From contig NW_003150096.1 in NCBI RefSeq assembly GCF_000003605.2, forward strand, positions 1-64,000: 64,000 nt of DNA. The letters run 5' to 3'. The notes beneath the pieces were generated by a model. The model saw nothing but the letters and a program-made list of their open reading frames with translations. It had not been told where the DNA came from and searched no databases. Within the stretch, counting starts at the first letter, position 1. Each line of letters opens with the position of its first letter. Positions 48,966 to 62,644 of this stretch are shown here, piece after piece. Origin of the DNA: Saccoglossus kowalevskii. Its lineage: Eukaryota > Hemichordata > Enteropneusta > Harrimaniidae. Made by a program: the position numbers and the translations under genes.

Positions 48966-49912
48966 ATGGCTATTTACGAAATATTAGGTGACATTTTCGA
49001 ACTTTTAACTATGGGACGTGTTAATATGATATCACAGGTAACTATCACGAGTAAATCTATCAACTTTGCAATCGCTTTTTACAACTTTGTAAGCAGTTTG
49101 TCGCCGATTTCACGGTTCGCTATTGTGATAACCAGCTTATATGTGAGGCATTTTCGAGATATTCACTTAACATTTTCCAAATTTAACTGCGGGGTCGTCA
49201 TGCCAATGACTTAGGTTAAATACACGATCAACGCCTTCAACATTTCAATAATTTGTTTGCTACTTTGCACGCAGTGTTCTAACATGTTACAGTCTGTTCT
49301 TGTGAACATATATAGGCTGCTTTCAACTGGCTTTTATTAAATTTGTCGACTTTACAACTGCGCGTTTCAACATGCCAACAACTTAGGTCATATATACCAA
49401 TACATCTACCAACATTTCTATCATTTGGACAACTGTGCAATCACTTTGAACAACTTTGCACGTTGTGTTAACAGCTTAAAACCCATTACGTGCCGACAGC
49501 ATCAACAACTTGTTCTGGAAAATTAGAAGGGATTTTAAAACTTTGCATTAATTAAAAAAAATACGAAAACTTCACGATTCTCTACTATAAATGAATGGCA
49601 TCACAGTTAGAAAGAATGCAAAAACGTTGCATATATCATTTCCATTTGCGTGAAGAAACAAAAAGAAAGAAAACATCCAACAACTCTTTTATTTAGGGAG
49701 TCTCCCATGCAAGTACTAACCACAACCGATTGTGCTTTACTTTAGACATTGTTCGGACACCTAACCACACGGCTGCATGGATTATTTAAATTTGAGCCGA
49801 ATTGACGGCTATTTCTTGTTTTGAATGTTCTAAAATTGATATCGCTGGCACAAGTACATTCTAATATTGTCCTATGACCTCCTCATATCTCGAGTAACAC
49901 TTCGCTAATTTA
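48966..49912 (+). repeat. Satellite unit 52, I head / T2 tail ending as T1
   Basis: A 947-bp unit. A standard I head is followed by CATTTGGACAACTGTGC and a T2 tail that ends ATTGTCC and ATATCTCGAG instead of the T2 ending. It is followed by another I head. Confidence 0.96.
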
Positions 49913-50860
49913 ATGGCTATTTACGAAATATTAGGTGACATTTTCGAACTTTTAACTATGGGACGTGTTAATATGATATCACAGGTAACTATCACGAGTA
50001 AATCTATCAACTTTGCAATCGCTTTTTACAACTTTTTAAGCAGTTTGTCGCCGATTTCACGGTTCGCTATTGTGATAACCAGCTTATATGTGAGGCATTT
50101 TCGAGATATTCACTTAACATTTTCCAAATTTAACTGCGGGGTCGTCATGCCAATGACTTAGGTTAAATACACGATCAACGCCTTCAACATTTCAATAATT
50201 TGTTTGCTACTTTGCACGCAGTGTTCTAACATGTTACAGTCTGTTCTTGTGAACATATATAGGCTGCTTTCAACTGGCTTTTATTAAATTTGTCGACTTT
50301 ACAACTGCGCGTTTCAACATGCCAACAACGTAGGTCATATATACAAATACATCTACCATAATTGCTATCATTTTGCACAACTTTGCAATCACTTTGAACA
50401 ACTTTGCACGTTGTGTTAACAGCTTAAAACCCATTACGTGCCGACAGCATCAACAACTTGTGCTGGAAAATTAGAAGGGATTTTAAAACTTTGCATTAAT
50501 TAAAAAAAATACGAAAACTTCACGATTCTCTACTATAAATGAATGGCATCACAGTTAGAAAGAATGCAAAAACGTTGCATATATCATTTCCATTTGCGTG
50601 AAGAAACAAAAAGAAAAAGAACATCCAACAACTCTTTTATTCAGGGAGTCTCCCATGCAAGTACTAACCACGACCGATTGTGCTTTACTTTAGACATTGT
50701 TCGGTCACCTAACCATACGGCTGCGTGGATTATTTAAATTTGAGCCGAATTGACGGCTATTTCTTGTTTTGAATGTTCTAAAATTGATATCGCTGGCACA
50801 AGTACATTCTAATATTGTCCTATGACCTCCTCATATCTCGAGTAACACTTCGCTAATTTA
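49913..50860 (+). repeat. Satellite unit 53, I head / T1 tail
   Basis: A 948-bp unit with ACTTTTTAAGC in the head, ACTTGTGCTGG near 50456 (shared with unit 54) and AAGAAAAAGAAC in the A-rich stretch. Confidence 0.96.
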
Positions 50861-51807
50861 ATGGCTATTTACGAAATATTAGGTGACATTTTCGAACTTT
50901 TAACTATGGGACGTGTTAATATGATATCACAGGTAACTATCACAAGTAAATCTATCAACTTTGCAATCGCTTTTTACAACTTTGTAAGCAGTTTGTCGCC
51001 GATTTCACGGTTCGTTATTGTGATAACCAGCTTATATGTGAGGCATTTTCGAGATATTCACTTAACATTTTCCAAATTTAACTGCGGGGTCGTCATGCCA
51101 ATGACTTAGGTTAAATACACGATCAACGCCTTCAACATTTCAATAATTTGTTTGCTACATTGCACGCAGTGTTCTAACATGTTACAGTCTGTTCTTGTGA
51201 ACATATATAGGCTGCTTTCAACTGGCTTTTATTAAATTTGTCGACTTTACAACTGCGCGTTTCAACATGCCAACAACGTAGGTCATATATACAAATACAT
51301 CTACCATAATTGCTATCATTTTGCACAACTTTGCAATCACTTTGAACAACTTTGCACGTTGTGTTAACAGCTTAAAACCCATTACGTGCCGACAGCATCA
51401 ACAACTTGTGCTGGAAAATTAGAAGGGATTTTAAAACTTTGCATTAATTAAAAAAAATACGAAAACTTCACGATTCTCTACTATAAATGAATGGCATCAC
51501 AGTTAGAAATAATGCAAAAACGTTGCATATATCATTTCCATTGCGTGAAGAAACAAAAAGAAAGAAAACATCCAACAACTCTTTTATTTAGGGAGTCTCC
51601 CATGCAAGTACTAACCACAACCGATTGTGCTTTACTTTAGACATTGTTCGGACACCTAACCACACGGCTGCATGGATTATTTAAATTTGAGCCGAATTGA
51701 CGGCTATTTCTTGTTTTGAATGTTCTAAAATTGATATCGCTGGCACAAGTACATTCTAATATTGACCTATGACCTCCTCATAACTCGAGTAACACTTCGC
51801 TAATTTA
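50861..51807 (+). repeat. Satellite unit 54, I head / T2 tail
   Basis: A 947-bp unit with CACAAGTAAATC and CGTTATTGTG in the head and ACTTGTGCTGG as in unit 53. One base is lost in TTTCCATTGCG near 51540, which breaks the 64-codon frame. Confidence 0.95.
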
Positions 51808-52753
51808 ATGGCTAATTACGAAATATTAGGTGACATTTTCGAACTTTTAACTATGGGACGTGTTAATATGATATCACAGGTAACTATCCCGAGTGAATCT
51901 ATGAACTTTGCAATCGCTTTTTACAACTTTGTAAGCAGTTTGTCGCCGATTTCTCGATTCGCTATTGTGATAACCAGCTTATATGTGAGGCATTTTCGAG
52001 ATATTCACTTAACATTTTCCAAATTTAACTGCGGGGTCGTCATGCCAATGACTTAGGTTAAATACACGATCAACGCCGTCAACATTTCAATAATTTGTTT
52101 GCTACTTTGCACGCTGTGTTCTAACATGTTACAGTCTGTTCTTGTGAACATATATAGGCTGCTTTCACCTGGCTTTTATTAAATTTGTCGACTTTACAAC
52201 TGCGCGATTCAACATGCCAACAACTTAGGTCATATATACAAATACTTCTACCATCATTGCTATCCCTTTTCACAACTTTGCAATCACTTTGAACAACTTT
52301 GCACGTTGTGTTAACAGCTTAAAAACTATTACGTGCCGACAGCATCAACAACTTGTTCTGGAAAATTAGAAGGGATTTTAAAACTTTGCATTAATTAAAA
52401 AAATACGAAAACTTCACGATTCTCTAATATAAATGAGTGGCACCACAGTTAGAAAGAATACAAAAACGTTGCATATATCATTTCCATTTGCGTGATGTAA
52501 CAAAAAGAAAAAAACATCCAACAACTGTTTTATTTAGGGTGTCTCCCATGCAAGTACTAACCACAACCGATTGTGCTTTACTTTAGACATTGTTCGGACA
52601 CCTAACCACACGGCTGCATGGATTATTTAAATTTGAGCCGAATTGACGGCTATTTCTTGTTTTGAATGTTCTAAAATTGATATCGCTGGCACAAGTACAT
52701 TCTAATATTGACCTATGACCTACTCATATCCCGGGTAACACTTCGCTAATTTA
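51808..52753 (+). repeat. Satellite unit 55, N head with O patch, T2-like tail
   Basis: A 946-bp unit. A standard N head is followed at 52165-52510 by a divergent patch (CACCTGGC, CATTGCTATCCC, CACCACAGTTAG). T2 markers then return. It ends CCTACTCATATCCCGGG, a private change. Confidence 0.95.
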
Positions 52754-53700
52754 ATGGCTATTTACGAAATATTAGGTGACATTTTCGAACTTTTAACTAT
52801 GGGACGTGTTAATATGATATCACAGGTAACTATCCCGAGTAAATCTATGAACTTTGCAATCGCTTTTTACAACTTTGTAAGCAGTTTGTCGCCGATTTCT
52901 CGGTTCGCTATTGTGATAACCAGCTTATATGTGAGGCATTTTCGAGATATTCACTTAACATTTTCCAAATTTAACTGCGGGGTCGTCATGCCAATGACTT
53001 AGGTTAAATACACGATCAACGCCTTCAACATTTCAATAATTTGTTTGCTACTTTGCACGCAGTGTTCTAACATGTTACAGTCTGTTCTTGTGAACATATA
53101 TAGGCTGCTTTCAACTGGCTTTTATTAAATTTGTCGACTTTACAACTGCGCGTTTCAACATGCCAACAACGTAGGTCATATATACAAATACATCTACCAA
53201 CATTTCTATCATTTTGCACAACTGTGCAATCACTTTGAACAACTTTGCACGTTGTGTTAACAGCTTAAAACCCATTACGTGCCGACAGCATCAACAACTT
53301 GTTCTTGAAAATTAGAAGGGATTTTAAAACTTTGCATTAATTAAAAAAATACGAAAACTTCACGATTCTCTACTATAAATGAATGGCATCACAGTTAGAA
53401 AGAATGCAAAAACGTTGCATATATCATTTCCATTTGCGTGAAGAAACAAAAAGAAAGAAAACATCCAACAACTCTTTTATTTAGGGAGTCTCCCATGCAA
53501 GTACTAACCACAACCGATTGTGCTTTACTTTAGACATTGTTTGGACACCTAACCACACGGCTGCATGGATTATTTAAATTTGAGCCGAATTGACGGCTAT
53601 TTCTTGTTTTGAATGTTCTAAAATTGATATCGCTGGCACAAGTACATTCTAATATTGTCCTATGACCTCCTCATATCTCGAGTAACACTTCGCTAATTTA
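52754..53700 (+). repeat. Satellite unit 56, N/I mosaic head, T2 tail ending as T1
   Basis: A 947-bp unit. The head mixes CTATTTAC (I), CCCGAG (N), TAAATC (I) and ATGAAC (N). A short conversion patch explains this better than one crossover. Confidence 0.94.
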
Positions 53701-54649
53701 ATGGCTATTTACGAAATATTAGGTGACATTTTCGAACTTTTAACTATGGGACGTGTTAATATGATATCACAGGTAACTATCACGAGTAAATCTATCAACT
53801 TTGCAATCGCTTTTTACAACTTTGTAAGCAGTTTGTCGCCGATTTCACGGTTCGCTATTGTGATAACCAGCTTATATGTGAGGCATTTTCGAGATATTCA
53901 CTTAACATTTTCCAAATTTAACTGCGGGGTCGTCATGCCAATGACTTAGTTAAATACACGATCAACGCCTTCAACATTTCAATAATTTGTTTGCTACTTT
54001 GCACGCTGTGTTCTAACATGTTACAGTCTGTTCTTGTGAACATATATAGGCTGCTTTCAACTGGCTTTTATTAAATTTGTCGACTTTACAACTGCGCGTT
54101 TCAACATGCCAACAACGTAGGTCATATATACAAATACATCTACCATCATTGCTATCATTTTGCACAACTTTGCAATCACTTTGAACAACTTTGCACGTTG
54201 TGTTAACAGCTTAAAACCTATTACGTGCCGACAGAATCAACAACTTGTTCTGGAAAATTAGAAGGGATTTTAAAACTTTGCATTAATTAAAAAAAAATAC
54301 GAAAACTTCACGATTCTCTACTATAAATGAATGGCATCACAGTTAGAAAGAATGCAAAAACGTTGCATATATCATTTCCATTTGCGTGAAGAAACAAAAA
54401 GAAAAAAAAACATCCAACAACTCTTTTATTCAGGGAGTCTCCCATGCAAGTACTAACCACGACCGATTGTGCTTTACTTTAGACATTGTTCGGTCACCTA
54501 ACCATACGGCTGCGTGGATTATTTAAATTTGAGCCGAATTGACGGCTATTTCTTGTTTTGAATGTTCTAATATTGATATCGCTGGCACAAGTACATTCTA
54601 ATATTGTCCTATGACCTCCTCATATCTCGAGTAACACTTCGCTAATTTA
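53701..54649 (+). repeat. Satellite unit 57, I head / T1 tail
   Basis: A 949-bp unit with one base lost after the ORF (ACTTAGTTAAAT). The tail has GACAGAATCAAC and TTCTAATATTGATATC, shared with unit 28. It ends AATTTATTGG, so the next unit starts with TTG. Confidence 0.95.
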
Positions 54650-55594
54650 TTGGCTATTTACGAAATATTAGGTGACATTTTCGAACTTTTAACTATGGGA
54701 CGTGTTAATATGATATCACAGGAAACTATCACGAGTAAATCTATCAACTTGGCAATCGCTTTTTACAACTTTGTAAGCAGTTTGTCGCCGATTTCACGGT
54801 TCGCTATTGTGATAACCAGCTTATATGTGAGGCATTTTCGAGATATTCACTTAACATTTTCCAAATTTAACTGCGGGGTCGTCATGCCAATGACTTAGTT
54901 AAATACACGATCAACGCCTTCAACATTTCAATAATTTGTTTGCTACTTTGCACGCAGTGTTCTAACATGTTACAGTCTGTTCTTGTGAACATATATAGGC
55001 TGCTTTCAACTGGCTTTTATTAAATTTGTCGACTTTACAACTGCGCGTTTCAACATGCCAACAACGTAGGTCATATATACCAATACATCTACCAACATTT
55101 CTATCATTTTGCACAACTTTGCAATCACTTTGAACAACTTTGCACGTTGTGTTAACAGCTTAAAACCCAATACGTGCCGACAGCATCAACAACTTGTTCT
55201 TGAAAATTAGAAGGGACTTTAAAACTTTGCATTAATAAAAAAATACGAAAACTTCATGATTCTCTACTATAAATGAATGGCATCACAGTTAGAAAGAATG
55301 CAAAAACGTTGCATATATCATTTCCATTTGCGTGAAGAAACAAAAAGAAAAAAAACACCCAACAAGTCTTTTATTCAGGGAGTCTCCCATGCAAGTACTA
55401 ACCACGATCGATTGTGCTTTACTTTAGACATTGTTCGGTCACCTAACCATACGGCTGCGTGGATTATTTAAATTTGAGCCGAATTGACGGCTATTTCTTG
55501 TTTTGAATGTTCTAAAATTGATATCGCTGGCACAAGTACATTCTAATATTGTCCTATGACCTCCTCATATCTCGAGTAACACTTCGCTAATTTA
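54650..55594 (+). repeat. Satellite unit 58, I type with TTG at anchor, T1 tail
   Basis: A 945-bp unit. The anchor codon is TTG instead of ATG. It has CAGGAAACTATC and AACTTGGC in the head and the same ACTTAGTTAAAT loss as unit 57. Two adjacent copies with the same loss suggest tandem duplication or local conversion. Confidence 0.95.
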
Positions 55595-56542
55595 ATGGCT
55601 ATTTACGAAATATTAGGTGACATTTTCGAACTTTTAACTATGGGACGTGTTAATATGATATCACAGGTAACTATCACGAGTAAATCTATCAACTTTGCAA
55701 TCGCTTTTTACAACTTTGTAAGCAGTTTGTCGCCGATTTCACGGTTCGCTATTGTGATAACCAGCTTATATGTGAGGCATTTTCGAGATATTCACTTAAC
55801 ATTTTCCAAATTTAACTGCGGGGTCGTCATGCCAATGACTTAGGTTAAATACACGATCAACGCCTTCAACATTTCAATAATTTGTTTGCTACTTTGCACG
55901 CAGTGTTCTAACATGTTACAGTCTGTTCTTGTGAACATATATAGGCTGCTTTCAACTGGCTTTTATTAAATTTGTCGACTTTACAACTGCGCGTTTCAAC
56001 ATGCCAACAACGTAGGTCATATATACAAATACATCTACCATCATTGCTATCATTTTGCACAACTTTGCAATCACTTTGAACAACTTTGCACGTTGTGTTA
56101 ACAGCTTAAAACCCATTACGTGCCGACAGCATCAACAACTTGTTCTGGAAAATTAGAAGGGATTTTAAAACTTTGCATTAATTAAAAAAAATACGAAAAC
56201 TTCACGATTCTCTACTATAAATGAATGGCATCACAGTTAGAAAGAATGCAAAAACGTTGCATATATCATTTCCATTTGCGTGAAGAAACAAAAAGAAAGA
56301 AAACATCCAACAACTCTTTTATTTAGGGAGTCTCCCATGCAAGTACTAACCACAACCGATTGTGCTTTACTTTAGACATTGTTCGGACACCTAACCACAC
56401 GGCTGCATGGATTATTTAAATTTGAGCCGAATTGACGGCTATTTCTTGTTTTGAATGTTCTAAAATTGATATCGCTGGCACAAGTACATTCTAATATTGA
56501 CCTATGACCTCCTCATAACTCGAGTAACACTTCGCTAATTTA
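55595..56542 (+). repeat. Satellite unit 59, I head / T2 tail
   Basis: A 948-bp unit. A standard I head is followed by CCATCATTGCTATCATT and a full T2 tail. It leads into the N head of unit 60, as the dimer phase predicts. Confidence 0.96.
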
Positions 56543-57489
56543 ATGGCTAATTACGAAATATTAGGTGACATTTTCGAACTTTTAACTATGGGACGTGTTA
56601 ATATGATATCACAGGTAACTATCCCGAGTGAATCTATGAACTTTGCAATCGCTTTTTACAACTTTGTAAGCAGTTTGTCGCCGATTTCTAGGTTCGCTAT
56701 TGTGATAACCAGCTTATATGTGAGGCATTTTCGAGATATTCACTTAACATTTTCCAAATTTAACTGCGGGGTCGTCATGCCAATGACTTAGGTTAAATAC
56801 ACGATCAACGCCGTCAACATTTCAATAATTTGTTTGCTACTTTGCACGCTGTGTTCTAACATGTTACAGTCTGTTCTTGTGAACAAATATAGGCTGCTTT
56901 CAACTGGCTTTTATTAAATTTGTCGACTTTACAACTGCGCGTTTCAACATGCCAACAACGTAGGTCATATATACCAATACATCTACCAACATTTCTATCA
57001 TTTTGCACAACTTTGCAATCACTTTGAACAACTTTGCACGTTGTGTTAACAGCTTAAAACCCATTACGTGCCGACAGCATCAACAACTTGTTCTTGAAAA
57101 TTAGAAGGGATTTTAAAACTTTGCATTAATTAAAAAAATACGAAAACTTCATGATTCTCTACTATAAATGAATGGCATCACAGTTAGAAAGAATGCAAAA
57201 ACGTTGCATATATCATTTCGATTTGCGTGAAGAAACAAAAAGAAAAAAAACATCCAACAACTCTTTTATTCAGGGAGTCTCCCATGCAAGTACTAACCAC
57301 GACCGATTGTGCTTTACTTTAGACATGGTTCGGTCACCTAACCATACGGCTGCGTGGATTATTTAAATTTTATCCGAATTGACGGATATTTCTTGTTTTG
57401 AATGTTCTAAAATTGATATCGCTGGCACAAGTACATTCTAATATTGTCCTATGACCTCCTCATATCTCGAGTAACACTTCGCTAATTTA
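56543..57489 (+). repeat. Satellite unit 60, N head / T1 tail
   Basis: A 947-bp unit. The tail has ATTTCGATTTGCG and ACATGGTTCGG, shared with unit 1. Near 57371 the stem reads TATCCG-AATTGA-CGGATA, a fully paired variant of the usual hairpin. Confidence 0.96.
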
Positions 57490-58436
57490 ATGGCTATTTA
57501 CGAAATATTAGGTGACATTTTCGAACTTTTAACTATGGGACGTGTTAATATGATATCACAGGTAACTATCACGAGTAAATCTATCAACTTTGCAATCGCT
57601 TTTTACAACTTTGTAAGCAGTTTGTCGCCGATTTCACGGTTCGCTATTGTGATAACCAGCTTATATGTGAGGCATTTTCGAGATATTCACTTAACATTTT
57701 CCAAATTTAACTGCGGGGTCGTCATGCCAATGACTTAGGTTAAATACACGATCAACGCCTTCAACATTTCAATAATTTGTTTGCTACTTTGCACGCAGTG
57801 TTCTAACATGTTACAGTCTGTTCTTGTGAACATATATAGGCTGCTTTCAACTGGCTTTTATTAAATTTGTCGACTTTACAACTGCGCGTTTCAACATGCC
57901 AACAACGTAAGTCATATATACAAATACATCTACCATAATTGCTATCATTTTGCACAACTTTGCAATCACTTTGAACAACTTTGCACGTTGTGTTAACAGC
58001 TTAAAACCCATTACGTGCCGACAGCATCAACAACTTGTTCTTGAAAATTAGAAGGGATTTTAAAACTTTGCATTAATTAAACAAATACGAAAACTTCATG
58101 ATTCTCTACTATAAATGAATGGCATCACAGTTAGAAATAATGCAAAAACGTTGCATATATCATTTCCATTTGCGTGAAGAAACAAAAAGAAAAAAAACAT
58201 CCAACAACTCTTTTATTCAGGGAGTCTCCCATGCAAGTACTAACCACGACCGATTGTGCTTTACTTTAGACATTGTTCGGTCACCTAACCATACGGCTGC
58301 GTGGATTATTTAAATTTGAGCCGAATTGACGGCTATTTCTTGTTTTGAATGTTCTAAAATTGATATCGCTGGCACAAGTACATTCTAATATTGTCCTATG
58401 ACCTCCTCATATCTCGAGTAACACTTCGCTAATTTA
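57490..58436 (+). repeat. Satellite unit 61, I head / T1 tail
   Basis: A 947-bp unit. A standard I head is followed by AACGTAAGTC, CCATAATTGC and AGAAATAATGC. It closes the large homogenised block. Confidence 0.96.
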
Positions 58437-59379
58437 ATGGCTATTTACGAAATATTAGGTGACATTTTCGAACTTTTAACTGTGGGACGTGTTAATATGA
58501 TATCACAGGTAACTATCCCGAGTGAATCTATCAATTTTGCAATCGCTTTTTACAACTTTGTAAGCAGTTTGTCGCCGATTTCTCGATTCATTATTGTGAT
58601 AACCAGCTTATATGTGAGGCATTTTCGAGATATTCACTTAACATTTTACAAATTTAACTGCGGGGTCGTCATGCCAATGACTTAGGTTAAATACACAATC
58701 AACGCCGTCAACATTTCAATAATTTGTTTGCTACTTTGCACGCAGTGTTCTAACATGTTACAGTCTGTTCTTGTGTACATATATAGGCTGCTTTCAACTG
58801 TCTTTTATTAAATTTGTCGACTTCACAACTGCGCGTTTCTATATGCCAACAACGTAGGTCATATATACCAATACATCTACCAACATTTCTATCATTTTGC
58901 ACAACTTTGCAATCACTTTGAACAACTTTGCACGTTGTGTTAACAGCTTAAAACCCATTACGTGCCGACAGCATCAACAACTTGTTCTTGAAAATTAGAA
59001 GAGATTTTAAAACTTTGCATTAATTAAAAAAATACGAAAACTTCACGATTCTCTACTATAAATGAATGGCATCACAGTTAGAAAGATTGCAAAAACGTTG
59101 CCTATATCATTTCCATTTGCGTGATGTAACAAAAAAAAACATCCAACAACTTTTTATATTTAGGGAGTCTCCCGTCCAAGTCCTAACCACGACCGAGTGA
59201 GCTTTACTTTAGACATTGTTCAGTCACCTAACCACACGGCTGCATGGATTATTTAAATTTGAGCCGAATTGACGGCTATTTCTTGTTTTGAATGTTCTAA
59301 AATTGATATCGCTGGCACAAGTACATTCTAATATTGACCTATGACCTCCTCATATCTCGAGTAACACTTCGCTAATTTA
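58437..59379 (+). repeat. Satellite unit 62, distinct subtype shared with unit 37
   Basis: A 943-bp unit. It has the same ACTGTGGGACG, CTCGATTCATTATTG, TGTGTACATATA, CTGTCTTTTATT and CCCGTCCAAGTCC set as unit 37, 23.7 kb upstream. The units that follow the two copies differ. Confidence 0.96.
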
Positions 59380-60328
59380 ATGGCTATTTACGAAATATTA
59401 GGTGACATTTTCGAACTTTTAGCTATGGGACGTGTTAATATGATATCACAGGTAACTATCCCGAGTAAATTCACCAACTTTGCAATCGCTTTTTACAACT
59501 TTGTAAGCAGTTTGTCGCCGATTTCTCGGTTCGTTATTGTGATAACCAGCTTATATGTGAGGCATTTTCGAGATATTCACTTAACATTTTCCAAATTTAA
59601 CTGCGGGGTCGTCATGCCAATGACTTAGGTTAAATACACGATCAACGCCGTCAACATTTCAATAATTTGTTTGCTACTTTGCACGCTGTGTTCTAACATG
59701 TTACAGTCTGTTCTTGTGAACATATATAGGCTGCTTTGAACTGGCTTTTATTAAATTTGTCGACTTTACAACTGCACGTTTCAACATACCAACAACTTAG
59801 GTCATATATACAAATTCATCTACCAACATTTCTATCATTTTGCTCAACTGTGCAATCACTTTGAACAACTTTGCACGTTGTGTTAACAGCTTAAAACCCA
59901 TTACGTGCCGACAGCATCAACAACTTGTTCTTGAAATTTAGAAGAGATTTTAAACTTTGCATTAATTAAAAAAAAAAATACGACACTTCACCGATTCTCC
60001 ATTATTATATGAGTGGCATCACAGTTAGGAAGAACGCAAAAACGTTGCCTATATCATTTCCATTTGCGTGATGTAACAAAAAAAAAAAACATCCAACAAC
60101 TTTTTTATTTAGGGAGTCTCCCATGCAAGTACTAACGACGACCGATTGTGCTTTACTTTAGACATTGTTCGGTCACCTAACCACACGGCTGCATGGCTTA
60201 TTTAAATTTGAGCCGAATTGACGGCTATTTCTTGTTTTGAATGTTCTAAAATTGATATCGCTGGCACAAGTACATTCTAATATTGACCTATGACCTCCTC
60301 ATATCTCGAGTAACACTTCGCTAATTTA
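59380..60328 (+). repeat. Satellite unit 63, O type
   Basis: A 949-bp unit with TTTTAGCTATGGG and TAAATTCACC in the head. The second half is unusually altered (TGCTCAACTG, a longer A run, TCCATTATTATATGAG). Confidence 0.95.
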
Positions 60329-61278
60329 ATGGCTATTTACGAAATATTAGGTGACATTTTCGAACTTTTAACTATGCGACGTGTTAATATGATATCACAG
60401 GTAACTATCCCGAGTGAATCTATCAACTTTGCAATCGCTTTTTACAACTTTGTATCAGTTTGTCGCCAATTTCTCGGTTCGCTATTGTGATAACCAGCTT
60501 ATATGTGAGGCATTTCCAAGATATTCACTTAACATTTTCCAAATTTAACTGCAGGGTCGTCATGCCAATGACTTAGGTTAAATTCACGATTAACGCCATC
60601 AACATTTCAATAATTTGTTTGCTACTTTGCACGCTGTGTTCTAACATTTTACGTCTGTTCTCGTGAACATATATAGGCTGCTTTCAACTGGCTTTTATTA
60701 AATTTGTCGACTTTACAACTGCGCGTTTCGACATGCCTACAACTTAGGTCATATATACAAATACATCTACCATCATTGCTATCCCTTTGCACAACTTTGC
60801 AATCACTTTGAACAACTTTGCACGTTGTGTTAACAGCTTAAAAACTATTACGTGCCGACAGCATCAACAACTTGTTCTGGAAAATTAGAAGGGATTTTAA
60901 AACTTTGCATTAATTAAAATAAATACGAAAATTTCACGATTCTCTAATATAAATGAGTGGCACCACAGTTAGAAAGAATACAAAAACGTTGCATATATCA
61001 TTTCCATTTGCGTGATGTAACAAAAAGAGAAAAAAAAACATCCAACAATTTTTTTTATTTAGGGAGTCTCCCGTGCAAGTACTAAACACGACCGATTGTG
61101 CTTTACTTTAGACATTGTTCGGTCACCTAACCACACGGCTGCATGGATTATTTAAATTTGAGCCGAATTGACGGCTATTTCTTGTTTTGAATGTTCTAAA
61201 ATTGATATCGCTGGCACAAGTACATTCTAATATTGACCTATGACCTTCTCATATCTCGAGTAACACTTCGCTAATTTA
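60329..61278 (+). repeat. Satellite unit 64, O type
   Basis: A 950-bp unit with TATGCGACG and the one-base loss TTTGTATCAGTTTG shared with units 16, 17 and 65. It also has the ATTTTACGTCTG / TTTCGACATGCCTAC haplotype. Confidence 0.95.
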
Positions 61279-62644
61279 ATGGCTATTTACGAAATATTAG
61301 GTGACATTTTCGAACTTTTAACTATGGGACGTGTTAATATGATATCACAGGTAACTATCGCGAGTGAATCTACCAACTTTGCAATCGCTTTTTATAACTT
61401 TGTATCAGTTTGTTGCCAATTTCTCGGTTCGCTATTGTGATAACCAGCTTATATGTGAGGCATTTTCGAGATATTCACTTAACATTTTCCGAATTTAACT
61501 GCGGGGTCGTCATGCCAATGACTTAGGTTAATTACACGATCAACGCCGTCAACATTTCAATAATTTGTTTGCTACTTTGCACGCTGTGTTCTAACATTTT
61601 ACAGTCTGTTCTTGTGAACATATATAAGCTGCTTTCAACTGGCTTTTATTAAATTTGTCGACTTCACAACTGCGCGTTTCTATATGCCAACAACGTAGGT
61701 CATATATACCAATACATCTACCAACATTTCTATCATTTTGCACAACTTTGCAATCACTTTGAACAACTTTGCACGTTGTGTTAACAGCTTAAAACCCATT
61801 ACGTGCCGACAGCATCAACAACTTGTTCTGGAAAATTAGAAGAGATTTTAAAACTTTGCATTAATTAAAAAAAATACGAAAATTTCACGATTCTCTAATA
61901 TAAATGAGTGGCACCACAGTTAGAAAGAATACAAAAACGTTGCATATATTATTTCCATTTGCGTGATGTAACAAAAAGAAAAAAACATCCAACAAATTTG
62001 CACGCTGTGTTCTAACATTTTACGTCTGTTCTTGTGAACATATATAGGCTGCTTTCAACTGGCTTTTATTAAATTTGTCGACATTACAACTGCGCGTTTC
62101 GACATGCCTACAACTTAGGTCATATATACAAATACATCTACCATCATTGCTATCCCTTTGCACAACTTTGCAATCACTTTGAACAACTTTGCACGTTGTG
62201 TTAACAGCTTAAAAACTATTAAGTGCCGACAGCATCAACAACTTGTTCTGGAAAATTAGAAGGGATTTTAAAACTTTGCATTAATTAAAAAAATACGAAA
62301 ACTTCACGATTCTCTATTATAAATGAGTGGCATCACAGTTAGGAAGAATGCAAAAACGTTGCCTATATCATTTCCATTTGCGTGATGTAACAAAATGAAA
62401 AAAACATCCAACAACTTTTTTTATTTAGGAAGTCTCCCATGCAAGTAATAACCACGACCGATTGTGCTTTACTTTAGACATCGTTCCCCCACCTAACCAC
62501 ACGGCTGCGTGGATTATTTAAATTTGAGCCGAATTGACGGCTATTTCTTGTTTTGAATGTTCTAAAATTGATATAGCTGGCACAAGTACATTCTAATATT
62601 GACCTATGACCTCCTCATATCTCGAGTAACACTTCGCTAATTTA
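61279..62644 (+). repeat. Satellite units 65a/65b fused by a ~528-bp deletion
   Basis: The interval between anchors is 1366 bp, about 528 bp short of two units. The first part runs normally to CATCCAACAA at about 61996. It then joins TTTGCACGCTGTG, a point about 300 bp into the next unit. The second copy therefore has no anchor or ORF. The rest (61997-62644) has the ATTTTACGTCTG and GTTCCCCCACC variants of unit 17. Confidence 0.96.

Larger units (their letters stand above)
45260..58436 (+). repeat. Largest homogenised N/I block
   Basis: Units 48 (second part) to 61 are nearly all 945-949 bp, mostly exactly 947, and differ at few sites. One divergent patch occurs at 52165-52510 in unit 55. 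This is probably the most recently amplified part of the window. Confidence 0.85.
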
